DNA of 64,000 nucleotides, taken from Channa striata. Its lineage: Eukaryota; Chordata; Actinopteri; Anabantiformes; Channidae. Of the stretch, positions 11,386 through 23,366 are shown piece by piece. The stretch is taken from contig CM065168.1 of the NCBI GenBank assembly GCA_033026295.1, forward strand, positions 24,777,306 to 24,841,305, in the 5' to 3' direction. The notes beneath the pieces were generated by a model. The model was not told where the DNA came from. It made no database searches and saw only the letters and a list, made by a program, of their open reading frames with translations. The position numbers and the translations under genes were made by a program. The first letter of the stretch is position 1; each line of letters opens with the position of its first letter.

Positions 11386-14300
11386 CATAAATAACGTAGT
11401 GTATGTGTACTACTATATTTTGCAAGGGCAATAGTGATTAGGATTACAGATCTTAATGACACAGTACTGACTAAAGAAAACAGCAATAAAGTATGTTGCA
11501 CCAAAAAGTCTGACATTGACAAAAGCTTTCAACCTCTTAAGTGCCTCTTATCTGTAATCAAAACAACTACCAACCTTCTAAATTTAAGCATTTTGATCAT
11601 AAACATGGCAAAAAACTGCAAAATGCCAATAGTACTTTAGTAAGACATGACTTAACTTCAACAGTTTAATAGTAGACAGACAGATTTTGCGGCCATGAAG
11701 CTCTCCATCGCTGTATCTGCTGGATGTTGACTCTTTTATGCTCAGTAAGGCAGTACAACCTAGTACAAAGTCGTATCTAGCGAGGAAAAAAAAAGTCTTT
11801 ACCAAAAATATTTAGAAGAGCTGGATGTAGCGATGCCACACTTCCTCGACACCAGTTTTTCAAAGTGGCCACTTATGCCATTTCCATAAAATACCCACAG
11901 TCCAAATAGCATTGACCCAGCTGATCAGCGTACTAATGGGCGGACTGTGGTCCAGGTCTGGACTCTATCCTGTCCGGACCCCAAGCAGGAGCAGATATAT
12001 GTTAGTAAGTGTTTAATCAGTTTTGAAAAGTGAAACACTTTTAAGAAACAAACCACAAATTACACTAAAAAAAGAACCATTAAATTCAACAATTTGGCTT
12101 TAGAAAATATGTGATATTCAAGCCAACTATGATCGGTCAATGAAGATTTTAACACATTCATTTACTGGCCAACAGCTCACTAAAAAGTGAGTTGTGTGGA
12201 TTTATGGACACCACAAAAAACATTGATGTGATGGAGGTAACAGCCAGTTCAACAATCAGTTAACTTGAATATATAAAAATTAATAATAATTTATAACTAA
12301 ATTCTAATGCGATTTAAACATAATGTGCTGCAGACCTGTACATGAGGACATTTTCTCTATCCAAACCTTCTGAAATCATAATTCACTACCCCTGTACCTA
12401 ATAAATGTATATATCTATGCAGGTTTTAAAATTGAAAAAAAAAAAAAAAGTCACAGAACCTAGAAATATGAGTTTAATTTATGTGATGATGTCACAAAGC
12501 ACTTTGCAGTTTTAAATAGTTTTAAACTTGTTTTACCAACAAGATTTACTACTTTTCGTTACTATGCTGCTTTTTTCCACTTTGTGTTTTTTGGGGGGTC
12601 TGGTCTAATGCTACAATGAGTGACAGGTGACACTTTTTGCTGAGATTTTACACATTTGATGCCTCTTACCAGTCCAAAGGAAATATTGTCTTTTTCCGGC
12701 AGGGTTGCAAGGACAGTATTGTAACAGAAGAATGGTGAGGCAGAATTAGCAAAAATAAAATAGTACATGAGAACTGCTCAACTCAAGGGAACAGAATGAT
12801 TGGTAAGGGACCTCATCTCTTGAGTTGGTGTCCTGATGAATAGACATAGTGTATCTTTCAACTGCATTAGTTTGTCTTCATTACTTTTTTTAACAGTTTA
12901 CAGGAAGGGCATCCAACGCCAAAACTCAGCAGTGGGTCAGTTAGAATAACAGGATTGGACTAATTGCATTTAGTGTTTACTGAATAAGCATTATAATACA
13001 GATTATTCCACCCACCCCAATGATTTTTCACAGCCTTTAATTACTAGACTACTTCATTATTTTGCTGGATATTGTTTGAAATATGAGACAATTGGATTTT
13101 TTCATGTTTATTTAGGTAAATCGTACCTTTCACACCTTTCTACAGGAGCTTAAGATGTCTGGATTGCAATATAACTGGTGGAGAAACACTGAAAATATAT
13201 AACTTACTTTCTGAAGTACAGTATAAGCTGAAGAACTAAGTGGCAGCACCTTGAGCCATCATTCTGCTGCTTGTTGACAATGACTGTGTTGTCCAGGAGA
13301 CATTTTAACATTAACACAGAGGGCACAGATCTTAAACAGAATTAAATTATTAGTATGTTTGGCTGTGGACACACATTTCAAATTGGATCACTGAAACTGC
13401 AGAACCTGTAATATGTGGAAGCAGCAGCAAACGACTCACAACATATGCGAGTTGTGTGAGACAGGAAATCACTGAGTAAAAAAAAATAAATAAATAAAAA
13501 ATCAGTAAAGCAGCAATCAGTAACATATGCGGGTAGATTAGACTGAATATGCAACACTTGCTACTCAAAGCACATAATACTAATCAGGCTGGGAGTCTTG
13601 TCTGGGAGAATTGATTTCACTGTGGATTACATCACTTTGTGTGAATGCACTTTAACACTGCATAAAGGTGTGTTGGACAGACAGCCGTGACAGCTTACTG
13701 TTGGATTCTGTTTGGTCTTCACCGCACAAAGGAAGCATAGCAGATTAGCAGCAGATGACTGGAGTAATTTTTTAACTAAAAGGGAGGCTCATTAAATCCA
13801 GCAGACCTGAATGCTCTTAGAGATGATGTGGGGTTACATGGTCAGGCTGAAGCAGCTGCCCATAAAAAGATAAACTTGATGGAAGCAAGTTTGAAGAAGT
13901 CATTTAAATCCTACAATGAATATCACGATTAGCATAAATGTCCAAGAAAGCTGGTGAAGGCTTTCTGAACAGACACAAAAATGGCACTTTGTTGGCCCAG
14001 ACTGCTCAGTGGGTCCATGTAGACGTTTTAAAAGTCTAATGTTTCTGTGTTCCCTGGTGCAAAGAAGAACACAGTTGTAGAGTTTTGATTCCTAGCATAA
14101 AAATATGAATGGCCTTTAATGCTTTGACTTGTAACCACATTTCCATTTAAAGGGAAGGTGTAAACCTTATAAATATTACTTAATATTTGATTGAAATTAC
14201 AAAGACAACATATGTAACGTTGCAAAGATAATTGTTAAAAATGTCTAACAAATAAATAAATTAATATTTTCTCAACACATTTCATTAAAGAGGTAAGTTT

Positions 14301-16187
14301 GCATCACCTGTGCAAGTTTTAGGGAACTGAGTAGACCAATTAACATTAGATTGGCAATGTCTTGCTAAAATAAACAATGTCTTCCCTGAAAAACAAACTG
14401 TCTCGATGTTACCATACTATATGTTGCTCCAAAACATGTAGAATTATTATGCCTTCTATTATCTATGAGTTGCAAAGATTACTAAATATTTTTGAATAAC
14501 ACATTTTTCTCTTCACCTTGTTCATCTTAGGGCAGAAATATGCATGCTTCTAACTCACGCCTACGATAATGTTTACTTCCATCTGTAGTTATGTATAAAG
14601 GTCCCCTATGAAGAGGCAGATTCTGGCCTCACCATTACAGTATGAAAATAAAATCTCTTTCTTGTGACCTTTCCTTTTTGAGCAAAGTATGACTATATTT
14701 ATGGATTTGACGGTACTGTTGATGTTGAAATCACGGCAACAAAGAAGCAAACATGTAAATCAAAGTACACATGTCCTCAGACCTAATTTAGAAAAGGCGG
14801 TAATATTACTTGTAGCAAAACTCGTATATTTGGGTGATTTGATATTAATATAAAACATTAATTTCCTCGAATTTAGGGCACCAGGTTCAATTTTGAGCGG
14901 AACCACGCTATAATTATTATATTATATGAACCGTTGATGGTCCAAAGTAACAATAGAATGAAGTAACAACAATTTAACCCAAAGATCAGTCTCTTGTTAT
15001 GAGTTCTTTTCGTTTCAGTGACTTCTATCTGCTTAACTGAAGAAAGACAAACACAGAAAAAACTGGTTGATAAAATTATGGCTATTCAATAAAAATCTCG
15101 GGCTCGGTCTGGACTAACTTTGACGGATTTTCTAGTTACAAAAATGGAAGTTTGGTTTGGAGTTCCAATCGTCAAAATAACTAATACAAAAATAGGCAGC
15201 AAAGACGTGCGCGCTTTAAAAATAGTTCGAAGAGTTACAAACGAGAGAATTGACGATAAAAGTAATTTTAACAACTTCAGCTAAGCTTTCTTAGCTGAGG
15301 CACATTTCTTCTTGAGGATGGAGCTCGAAGTGGAACTCCTCTCCTCGAACTTCTTGCAACTTCTTTTGGCACTTCTTAACAAAGGAATTTTAACTTTATT
15401 TTATATTGTTGGGGCGTCGCCCAGACTATGAGGCGTTGCTGCTAAATTTAAATTTACCGCAGAGGGGAGAGCGAGTCCCTCCTCCTAGATCAAATGAAAT
15501 CTTTGTTCGGTCGAATCACACGAAGTCAAATATAGATTTCTCTTTTCATCAAGCCCAAAATCTCATACTCTAAAATAAAGCAACTTCTTACAATTGTTAT
15601 ACTGTGGAGGTTAAAATGCTTAAACAACTTGATTACTGCGTGTAATATTCAATGTCGCATTTCAACATACATGTGAGAGTCCTGATTTAGACAAATAGAC
15701 GGAATCCAATGATTATTACATGGAAAGTTAGCTTTGTCTAATACATATTAATACACAGTCAGAACACACAACAACAATTAGAAATTCATTCACGCATTAT
15801 CTGGACATCGCAGCGGATTAATATAACAGGATAATGCTTACATTTACATAACTAAGGTGTGCATGAACATGTAACATGTATGTGTAATATACGGAATTAA
15901 CAGACGAATATGACATTACGTTTTAACTTTCAGACAACAAATTAATGCAGTTTTGTTTCTTTCTATAGACGAATATCTTTGGGATGCATTTATAATTTCC
16001 ACCCAAGGGTGGCAATGTTGTGCCGTCTTACTCTTTCACGTCATTCTGAATTAAAATGTTTATTTTATAACTCCGTCATTTCTCGTCCTAGAAAGGACGG
16101 TATCATGTCAGATTGTTCCAAATTTGCTTCTGAACACATTGGTGTGAGTTTTTCGTTGGTGACCATACCTCAAGCTGGGTTTTAATT
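11386..16187. other. Intergenic AT-rich DNA, no recognisable gene
   Basis: There are many short AT-rich runs (an A-run near 12435-12450 and AAATA repeats near 13480-13500) and no open frame above about 75 codons. Part of 15000-16187 may be the remaining 3' LTR or flank of the minus-strand LTR element that ends at 16188: it has a GC-rich knot (GGGGCGTCGCCCAG at about 15412) and a small hairpin at 15275-15300. I could not find a second copy of it upstream of the element, so no LTR is annotated. Confidence 0.5.
15275..15300. repeat. Short near-perfect hairpin
   Basis: The arms CAGCTAAG (15278-15285) and CTTAGCTG (15290-15297) are perfect complements around a CTTT loop, with a few further pairs outside. 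It may be part of retroelement LTR or leader sequence, since it lies about 0.9 kb past the end of the minus-strand gag-pol remnant. No function is proposed. Confidence 0.5.
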
Positions 16188-16916
16188 TTAGTGGTTTGGG
16201 CTAGATTTGTGCTCAACAAGTTCCATGGAGGGTTTGTGCAGCTTAATCTGATTCTGGTGAACCCATTTAAATGTCGGTTCCAACTGACCTTCGCTGATTT
16301 TTATTTGGTAGGTAACAGGTGAAAGTTTGTCTGTGATCAGGCATGGGCCTGACCAATGTGGGCGAAGCTTCCTGCTGAGCTTCTCTGCTTTTGCATTTCT
16401 TTTCCAGGTTGGTAGGGCAGAGATGCAGTACCACACTTTATCCCCTACCTGGAAATTTTGGTAGGAAGTTTTGTGATCATAGAAGGTTTTACGGCCTTCC
16501 ACACCTTTCTCCAAGTGTTTCTGGGCAAAAGCGTAAGTGGTTTCAGGATGTTTGTTCACATCAGCCCTGTACTGATGTGTAGTATTTGCTGTCGCGAGAC
16601 CAAGAGGAGGAAATACCTGTAGAGGGTCTCGGTGGACTGGATGTACTGGCCGAAATTGGCGACAAACCAAACAGTTTCTGACATGGTTTGTGACATCTCT
16701 CCTCATTTGTGGCCAGTAAGCAACTTTTTGGAGTGCATTGTATGTAGCTTTTACTCCTCTGTGTTCTGCGCATGAAGTTTCATGGGCCTGTGCGATTATT
16801 ACCCCCCTTTGGCTACGAGGCACCACGACCAAAGGAGAAGTGAGGGTTTCGGAGACATACATGAGAAGGCCCTTGACAATGCGCAGGGATTTGCGATTGT
16901 AGTAAAGGTGATTCAA
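16188..16916 (-). pseudogene. Retroelement integrase with catalytic core deleted
   Basis: This is an open frame of 242 codons. The N-terminal zinc-binding module is visible as His45, His52, Cys82 and Cys85 (H-x6-H ... C-x2-C), with the typical YWPQMRRDV between them. After the segment ending CRQFRPVHP the frame jumps within about 25 residues to a sequence that normally follows the catalytic core (AFAQKHLEKG, then VGDKVWY). It then runs through a GPY-like module (HWSGPCLITDKLSPVTYQI). The D,D-E catalytic residues are missing, so it cannot integrate DNA. The break is in frame, which is why one open frame spans it. Confidence 0.8.
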
Positions 16917-16935
16917 GTCAGGGACAGAATCAAGG

Positions 16936-17289
16936 TCAGAACCTTATCTGGCAATGCTTGAAGTCAATTACTGGTTCCAAGCGGTTAATTAGGTCCTTGC
17001 CTATCAGTAGGGGGACGTTTTCAAGCGGGGACACATAGACTGGGTGGACCAGTTTCATTGGTCCAATAGACCAATGGATCGAAGCCATATGTGTAAGAGT
17101 GGTCCCTGTAGGTGTGTAGGGTTGAATGTGTAAAGATCATGGATGTAGTTTAAGATCTTTGCCTTTCTGATGCATTATTGTTTTCAGTTTGTTAAACAAT
17201 GTAATAGACATCAAAGTGATGTCTGCGGCTGTGTCAAGGAGAGCTTCATGTCTTACTGTGTTTTCCAGCGTCACTACCAAATACGGCTT
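16936..17289 (-). pseudogene. Retroelement aspartic protease, in frame with gag
   Basis: The region lies directly downstream of the gag frame and in the same frame, after an in-frame TGA at 17290-17292. It carries the active-site motif ALLDTAADITLMS (DTGA in most retropepsins) and the downstream PLLIGKDLINRL motif (the ILG-type strand). One further in-frame TGA interrupts it in the middle, and it ends at a TGA at 16936-16938, where the polymerase would normally continue. The role in an intact element is to cleave the gag-pol polyprotein. This copy is broken. Confidence 0.75.
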
Positions 17290-18279
17290 TCATGTAACCC
17301 CCTTTTCAGTGAGGTTACCAAGGAATTGTCGGACGGGTGCTTCACCTTGAATGGGTGATTTCTCATTATCAGGGGACCCGTTAGAGTCCAGTTGAACCAT
17401 CAAGACTGTGCTGGAAGACTCTGATTTCTCATCCACATGTGTTATGTGGGCAGAAGGTTCTGGACTAAAAAGTGAAATTGGCTCAGATCCTACAGAAGTT
17501 GAGCAAGATTCTTCTTTATTGACCAGATCTGGTCGAGTATTAGGCTGCAGTGCTGTTACTGAGAGAACGCTGGCCTTTTTATCTTTTTTCTCACGGAGGA
17601 TCTGGGCAAAGAGTTTGAGGGTCTCTATTTCATCTCTGTTAAGACCCGTAGTGTCAAGCTGACATTCAGGTAATGCATTTTTGTCAAAGTAGGAGTTTCT
17701 GTTAATTTTGGTAAAAGAATCACGTCGAGAAAAACCTGGAGTTCGGTGATGTCGAGGGTAGCTCCTCTGCGGCTGTGATCTTTCATCTGGACCCCCCTTT
17801 TGCACCTTGAAGTCGTTTCGGTGCTGAGGTGTAGGTTGGTTCTGTGAAGAAGCTGAGAATGGGCGATTTCTTTTGTACCCTATATAATTTTGCCTTTTAT
17901 CAGGCCAAGAAGACTTGGAATGATCATGCCGCTGGTTGGTTCTATGAAACCTAGATGGTTCACGGACATCTCGAGAGTGATTTGATTTCAAGGAAGTTCT
18001 TTCAGTCTTATTTGTTTCACCACAAGAGGTTCCTTCTAATGTCAAAGGTAAGTGTTTGGTGTCAATGGTTAGCACTGTGCTAGCATCAGGGTTTTTCGGG
18101 TGAGCTTCCTGGTGCTTTGCAAATGCCAGTGAAGCCAGTTCACGTAGGTGTTGGCTGGTGGAGTTGCGTGGATTTGCTGCGATGCCAAGATGAGTGCTAG
18201 TGGCAGGATGGAGGTTTAGAAAGCTTGATAGCTGATTTGTCCCTGTTTTGGGGTTTGAGTTTAAACAAAGTCTTTCTGT
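17290..18279 (-). pseudogene. Retroelement gag-like region
   Basis: The frame is open for about 330 codons between a TAG at 18280-18282 and a TGA at 17290-17292. It is very basic and rich in Arg, Ser, Asn, Gln and His in its middle (RFHRTNQRHDHSKSSW and similar), as expected of a nucleic-acid-binding gag portion. An acidic, serine-rich end leads into the protease. I see no CCHC knuckle. The N-terminal part of gag (matrix/capsid) is missing or unrecognisable upstream of 18279. It is assigned to gag by position, composition and its shared frame with the protease. Confidence 0.65.
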
Positions 18280-18639
18280 CTAAGTAGTTTTACACCTCAA
18301 GTTTTATGGTTGTTTTGCAAATTCCGTTCCAGCGAGCTGGTACCATCTTGATAAGAACGTCATTTGCAAGTGAGTTGGGAGACAGTCTTGGGTCTGGTAG
18401 ATGAAAAGACTCATGGCAAAATTTATGCTAATGGCATGAGTGTCAATTCGGAGCTTTAAGCCAGATGTGGTTTGTTTGTTTTACTCAGTTCTTTTTGGTG
18501 TTATCTGGTCCTGGGGAGGATAGAGCTGGATTGTTTTATAAAGAAAGTTTATTGCCGGGTCAGTCTACCTCCCAACTGCTTTCCACGTGGAGGTTGAATT
18601 CCAAACTCCTGTTCCTGTCCCTGTCCACAGGTGTCCCCG

Positions 18640-18978
18640 GATTTGGCGCTGTGTGTCCTCCAGTGTGCAGCTACTGGTCCTATTAACCTGCTCAATGTTT
18701 TGTTGTTGCTTTTGTTGCTCTGTTCTTTTCTCTTTCCACTTTCCACTCTGCCCAACCGGTCAAGGCAGATGGCCGTCCTCCCTGAGCCTGGTTCTGCTGG
18801 AGGTTTCTTCCGTTAAAGGGAGTTTTTCCTCTCCACTGTTGCCTATGGCTTGCTCAAGGGGGATTTGTTGGGTTTTCTCTACCTGTTTGTATAGTCTTGA
18901 CTTTATTATGTAAAGTGCCCTGAGATGACTTTGTTGTAAATTGGCGCTATATAAATAAAGTTGAATTGAATTGAATTG
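18640..18978 (+). repeat. GAATT-tailed teleost interspersed repeat, copy 1
   Basis: This is a copy of an abundant fish repeat. Its 3' part reads CTGAGCCTGGTTCTGCTGG, then TTAAAGGGAGTTTTTCCTC, then AAAGTGCCCTGAGATGA, then TTGGCGCTATATAAATAAAG. It ends in the tandem tail GAATTGAATTGAATTG. The same sequence recurs inverted at 23970-24280. The oligonucleotide tail suggests the 3' end of a non-LTR element, but the family is not certain. Confidence 0.75.
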
Positions 18979-19189
18979 TCCCAGGTTTAGGTTCGATAAC
19001 ACAGAAATGGATGCTACATACTTGTTTAAAAGATTTGGAATAGCATGGCCAAAACATTTGTAGTACCTATCTAAAGGTAAAGATGAGATAAATGTTTACA
19101 TTTTCAGCTTTTATTTATGGTATTTATACCTAGATAGGTGAAATAAAACAAAACACAAATTTCATAGAGTATGGGAACACCCATCTATC

Positions 19190-19290
19190 CACTATCTTAA
19201 CCACTTGTTCAGGGTCAAGTAGGGGCTGGAGCCTGTCCCAGTGCCTCTGAAAATGTGAGTGTGAATGGTTGTCTGTCTGTGTATGTCTCT
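19190..19290. repeat. Fragment of common teleost repeat ('GGGGCTGGAGCCTGTCCCAG' type)
   Basis: TTGTTCAGGGTCAAGTAGGG and GGCTGGAGCCTGTCCCAG match the start of an abundant fish repeat. The adjacent GTGAATGGTTGTCTGTCTG matches another part of the same repeat in the opposite orientation, so the fragment is rearranged. Related pieces lie at 19925-20115, 42917-43080 and 48945-49075. Confidence 0.6.
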
Positions 19291-19336
19291 CAAAACAGAC
19301 AAAAAAATAAGAGCTTGTAAACTTTCAAACGTTTCC

Positions 19337-19359
19337 TTTTTTTTTTTTTTTTTTTTTTT
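19337..19359. repeat. T homopolymer, 23 bases
   Basis: An uninterrupted run of 23 T residues. On the opposite strand it could be the poly(A) of a retrocopy, but no retrocopy is recognisable next to it. Confidence 0.9.
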
Positions 19360-19924
19360 ACTGTTACAACCACTGAATAAAACAACAGAAGTGCAGTGTG
19401 CATTTGTAAGTCTACTTTGAAATAAATTAAACTGAATTGAAGCCTATTTAAGTTCTTCCTATATTTGTGTAAAAGTAAAATAAAAACTATCCCACTTTAG
19501 CCGTAACTTAGTAGCTTTAAAAAGAAACTTAAAAAGACAAGTCCATGTCAGTGTTCTCTCGTCCTCCTCGGATTTTTTGTTCAGCCAGCAATTAAGTGAA
19601 GCCCCTTAACATACAAAAACCCTTTGGGATCAAGTTTGTCCAGAAAAACAGACTGGCAGGAGCTTTGGGCCAAACTATGTTTAAAAAAGCAGGTGCACAG
19701 GTGAAACTAATTGGAACTGATGAGGTGTGTAAAGTGGCTGAAATGATTACAGGACACAAAGTAGAACAGGGGAATTACAAAATAAAAGCTGCGAGACAGG
19801 AAGCAGGCACGGACAAACAGAGTGAGAGAGAAGTCAGGGCAAGAGAAAGAGTCAGAGACAGAGAGAGGCAGAAGATGAAAACCGGCTAAGAACTGGCTAT
19901 GTGGACAGATTAGGAGGCAGAGAA

Positions 19925-20118
19925 CAAAGGTCAGGACCTTGACGTACATGCATGTCTTTGGACTGTGGGGAAGAAACTGGAGTACCCAGAGGAAAGCAGC
20001 GTGAGCACAGGGGGAACATTCAAATTCCAAATAGAAAGGCCACACCTGGCCGTGAATTTGACCTTCTTGGGCCTTCTTGCTGTGAGCCCTGTCCGCTAAC
20101 CGCTCCAGCACCGTGCTA
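19925..20118 (+). repeat. Fragment of common teleost repeat ('CATGTCTTTGGACTGTGGG' type)
   Basis: CATGCATGTCTTTGGACTG, TGGAGTACCCAGAGGAAAG and CTTCTTGCTGTGAGCCCTG followed by GCACCGTGCTACC follow the order of a very common fish repeat. The short open frames on both strands here (at 19596-20150) derive from this repeat and its flank, not from a gene. Confidence 0.7.
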
Positions 20119-22952
20119 CCCATTAATTCTAAAACTAATTTATTGTACATAACTTACTGTATGTTTTGAAATCCATTATTTGCAGCAACTGTGCAAGGCA
20201 CTGATGCTCTCTGAGTCCTTTATCGCAGCCTGCTTCATTTTTTCAGTTTTCCTTTCTGTCAGTGAAATTTTTTTAAGCTGGGTCAAGGTCTGCTGATTAA
20301 CTTTGTTAGTCTAAAACCTTTGATGGATCTTTGTCTAGCTGCTTGATTAAAGGAATAGTTCAGGATTTTTACATCTTGTCTTTAGCATTAATGTGGAAGC
20401 ACCCAAGTTACACAATGGCTACTTAGACATTTGAAACAGGCTGTTTGTAGTTTAAACCTTTTCTTCTTTTCACAGTCTCTGCAAACATTTCTGCAAAAAT
20501 GTATGTTCTTCACATGGTGGATTGTGATCCCTTCACTTCTGCTCCGTGGAAGTTGTCTCTAATGTTACTGTTTGTTGTTTTGGGTTTTTCTGCCATACTT
20601 TAGCTGTCTTCGGCTGGTTTTTAGCTGGTTAGCCTTAGCTGGCCCGTATCACACATATTCGCTCCGTACCCCTGTGGTTTGTTTCTTATTCAGGATCTTT
20701 CAAATTGTTGTGTTGGCTATGTCCAATGTTTGTGCAATCTGACAATTCAAAATGGCTTGCTTTTCTAGTTGTTGGCCTTGTCCTACCCCTACAGAGATTT
20801 CTCTGTATTTTCAGACTCTTTTAATATTATGTACTGCAGATATTAAAACCCACATCTTTTGTAATTCTATGTTCTGTGTCTCTGGACAAATACCTCTCTG
20901 GAACTGGCCATAACTAATGTAAATGCACACAATTCAGACCTTCTAGTCTGGCACTAGGGTTGAATATTTCACTGTATTATTTTTTGTTTATTTTATTATC
21001 AGTTATTATTGATTAGTTTTTTCTGTGGACATTGCATTGGTGTTTTTTTATACACACTTTTTCAGGTTGTGTTTTTTTTATACACACTTTTTTAGTGTAA
21101 GACCTCTAAGTGTCAGTATTGTGGACACTGACCGCACAAAGCACCAGCCTCATAATGTTTCTTGGACTGTGTTGTTGATGTGGCCACTATTTGCAGTCGT
21201 CTCCAGTCTTCACATTTGGGAAATAGGTAGCTTCATCCAAGACCCAGTGAGCCTCAAACATGTACAGCTGTGGCTATTGCCTTCTTCTTAACTGACTCGT
21301 GGTGCATCAGTTAAGAAGTATTGCATGCAAGAGCATATGGATTGCAGATTAATTCATGGTGGTTGACAAGGTTTAAAGTGCAAGGGGTGGGCAGTGATTG
21401 TTGGTTAGGTGGGACTTTGAGGTATCTTAGTTGAAGGGTCCTGGGTTTTTATTGTGTGCCTGTGTCAATTGGATATAGTCTTTCCTTTAGTGCGAGCAAT
21501 GGATCTTAACATGACTATGAAGACACTAAGGACTGCGAAATATTTCTGATTCCAGAGACGTCTAGCTGTGTTTGGGTCTAAAAATGTAATGTGAAGAGCC
21601 CACTTCCTTAGTTCATGGGATTATGTATTGTAGAAGGTACAGACTGTCTATAGGTTCAGCTTTATCAGGGTGTTGCTTTTGTATTTTCATTTGGTCTCCT
21701 TGTTTTAAAGGTCATTGGCAAAGTCTGCAACATCAAATAATGCATCTTTATTAATTATTTATTATTGTTATTATTAAACTATTTGTACCTTCTTTGTGAT
21801 CATCATCAGAAATCATTTAATTATCTGCTGAATATTTGACCCTCATTTCTTGCAGCCTATTATGACTCAGTGTTAAGTCACAAAGCTCATCTCAGTGACG
21901 CTACCTGCTAAGTGCAGCACCTTTGACCTTGAGCTGTGTAAACTCCAGTACTATAATAAGAGTTCACTGACCTCATGCATGAGGAGGGAGCAAAGAATTG
22001 GGGGATGCAAAAAAGCTCCTTACAGGAGGCTAAAAAGTAACATAAGAACTGCAGTGTTTGTTTTTTGTCAGAGGGGTGATAGATTTGAGAGAAGGAGAGT
22101 TGGAAACTATCTCATAGAATGTGCCAGGCCATTGGAGTGGATGGTGAAGTATTAGAGTCTGACCGGTGCTGAGTATGATCACACAGACCATCCGGATGAA
22201 AAGAAGACTTGATGAGATGAGATTTGGCCGACTGATTTTGAGAGTCGAAGTACTTGTGACTGAGGGGATGTAGTAGAGAGAGGATACATCTCAATTTGTC
22301 CTACACACTGTCTAGTGTTTTATAATATCATAATAAATGGCAAGCATCAACTAAGAAAAACACAAATTTAATCAAATTATTACAGTTGGAATCTTTATTT
22401 GCTGTTACTGAGCACATGCACATACATATACATTCTTCATCTGGTTGTGTTGCCGCTTTTGCACCACTTTTCTTAGATCTGTGTTGTCAAAAGCTTATTA
22501 ATTTGCATGTGTTTTCTTAATTTGCAGTGCTGTGAGCTCTCAGGTCGACTGCATATTAAAAGTTACAAATAACTAAAGGATTGAATGTTGTATCTATCTT
22601 TCTTGTTGATTGAAAAGGCAGAAATACTTCATTTTTACAGTGAAGCATAAATGCTATACCGAGGTCAGGATAAAACCAGACAATGGGATGAAAGGCAGAA
22701 TAACATGTTGCTTGTGTATCTGACACGTTAATATAACATCTGTGCCCTGACTGTATAAGCTAATTGTTTCAAATACTGAAGGGCCTGATTCACAAATACT
22801 GTGCTTTGCAGCATGACACTGAAATAAAATATGTGGGAGCAAAGGGCCTTAGAGTAAGATGTGTCATTTTTTCCCTTTATTGAATTAAATTAAATAGAGC
22901 TTGTGACATGTTTGAATTTTAGAGAGACAATATCAACAGGGAAAGAAAATAC
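20119..22952. other. Intergenic DNA, no recognisable gene
   Basis: No supported gene. The block beginning TTAAAGGAATAGTTCAGG (about 20347) resembles the end of a fish MITE that inserts at TTAA, but I could not find a matching opposite end. The rest is T-rich and AT-rich sequence with short frames only. Confidence 0.5.
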
Positions 22953-23366
22953 TAGCAGTGGGCAAATCGATCTTAATATCGATATCGATACCGATGTTGG
23001 TATAAAAACGTGTAATGTAACCAATAAAATAAAACTACGGCAAGCTGTATATTTAAATTTGTAAAAAGGGTGTAACGTACGGTGGTAACACAACAGATTT
23101 ATACAAACGTGAAAATCATGGGAAAGAAGACGCTGAGCTACAGAAACAGAAAGAGGGGGAAAGAAATCCCCCACTCCCTGTCCCAGACAGACTCACCGTT
23201 TTTATTACTACAATAAAGTATTTTCTATTTACCTGCAAACTTAAAGATCACGAAACTTCATTCAGAGTATAAGTATCATCAGTATCAGTATTGGTATCAA
23301 TGATTCTGGCCCTGTATTTACTTGCTTTTGGATTAATCCCAAATTTTGGAATATCGCACACCACTA
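22953..23366. mobile_element. Complete hAT-like MITE, 414 bp, with 8-bp target duplication
   Basis: A perfect 8-bp direct repeat, GAAAATAC, lies immediately outside both ends (22945-22952 and 23367-23374). The element starts TAGCAGTGGGCAAATCGAT and its other end, read on the minus strand, starts TAGTGGTGTGCGATATT, giving imperfect terminal inverted repeats. An 8-bp duplication and TAG-G type ends are hallmarks of hAT transposons. The interior has no transposase frame but is rich in the ATCGATATCGATACC and GTATCAGTATTGG motifs seen in non-autonomous fish hAT elements. It must have been moved by a transposase encoded elsewhere. Confidence 0.82.

Larger units (their letters stand above)
16188..18279 (-). 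mobile_element. Internally deleted LTR retroelement (gag-protease-partial integrase)
   Basis: Reading on the minus strand from 18279 down, there is a gag-type region, an aspartic protease with an LLDTAAD active site (17221-17241), and then directly an integrase N-terminal HHCC zinc domain and an integrase C-terminal GPY-type region. Reverse transcriptase and RNase H, expected between protease and integrase, are absent. The integrase D,D-35-E core is also absent. The element therefore carries two large internal deletions. The domain order is that of a Ty3/gypsy-type retrotransposon; an endogenous retrovirus-like origin cannot be excluded. I see no envelope gene, no primer-binding site and no clear LTR pair. 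It is an old, defective copy. Confidence 0.8.

Noticed and set aside
18465..19002. Several overlapping Leu/Cys-rich frames
   Set aside because: All derive from the GAATT-tailed repeat; the same frames appear in its inverted copy at 23947-24292.
19596..20150. Overlapping plus (97 codons) and minus (147 codons) frames
   Set aside because: The region is largely an abundant fish repeat plus an AGAGAGA-rich stretch; the Arg/Glu-rich end of the plus frame is low-complexity.
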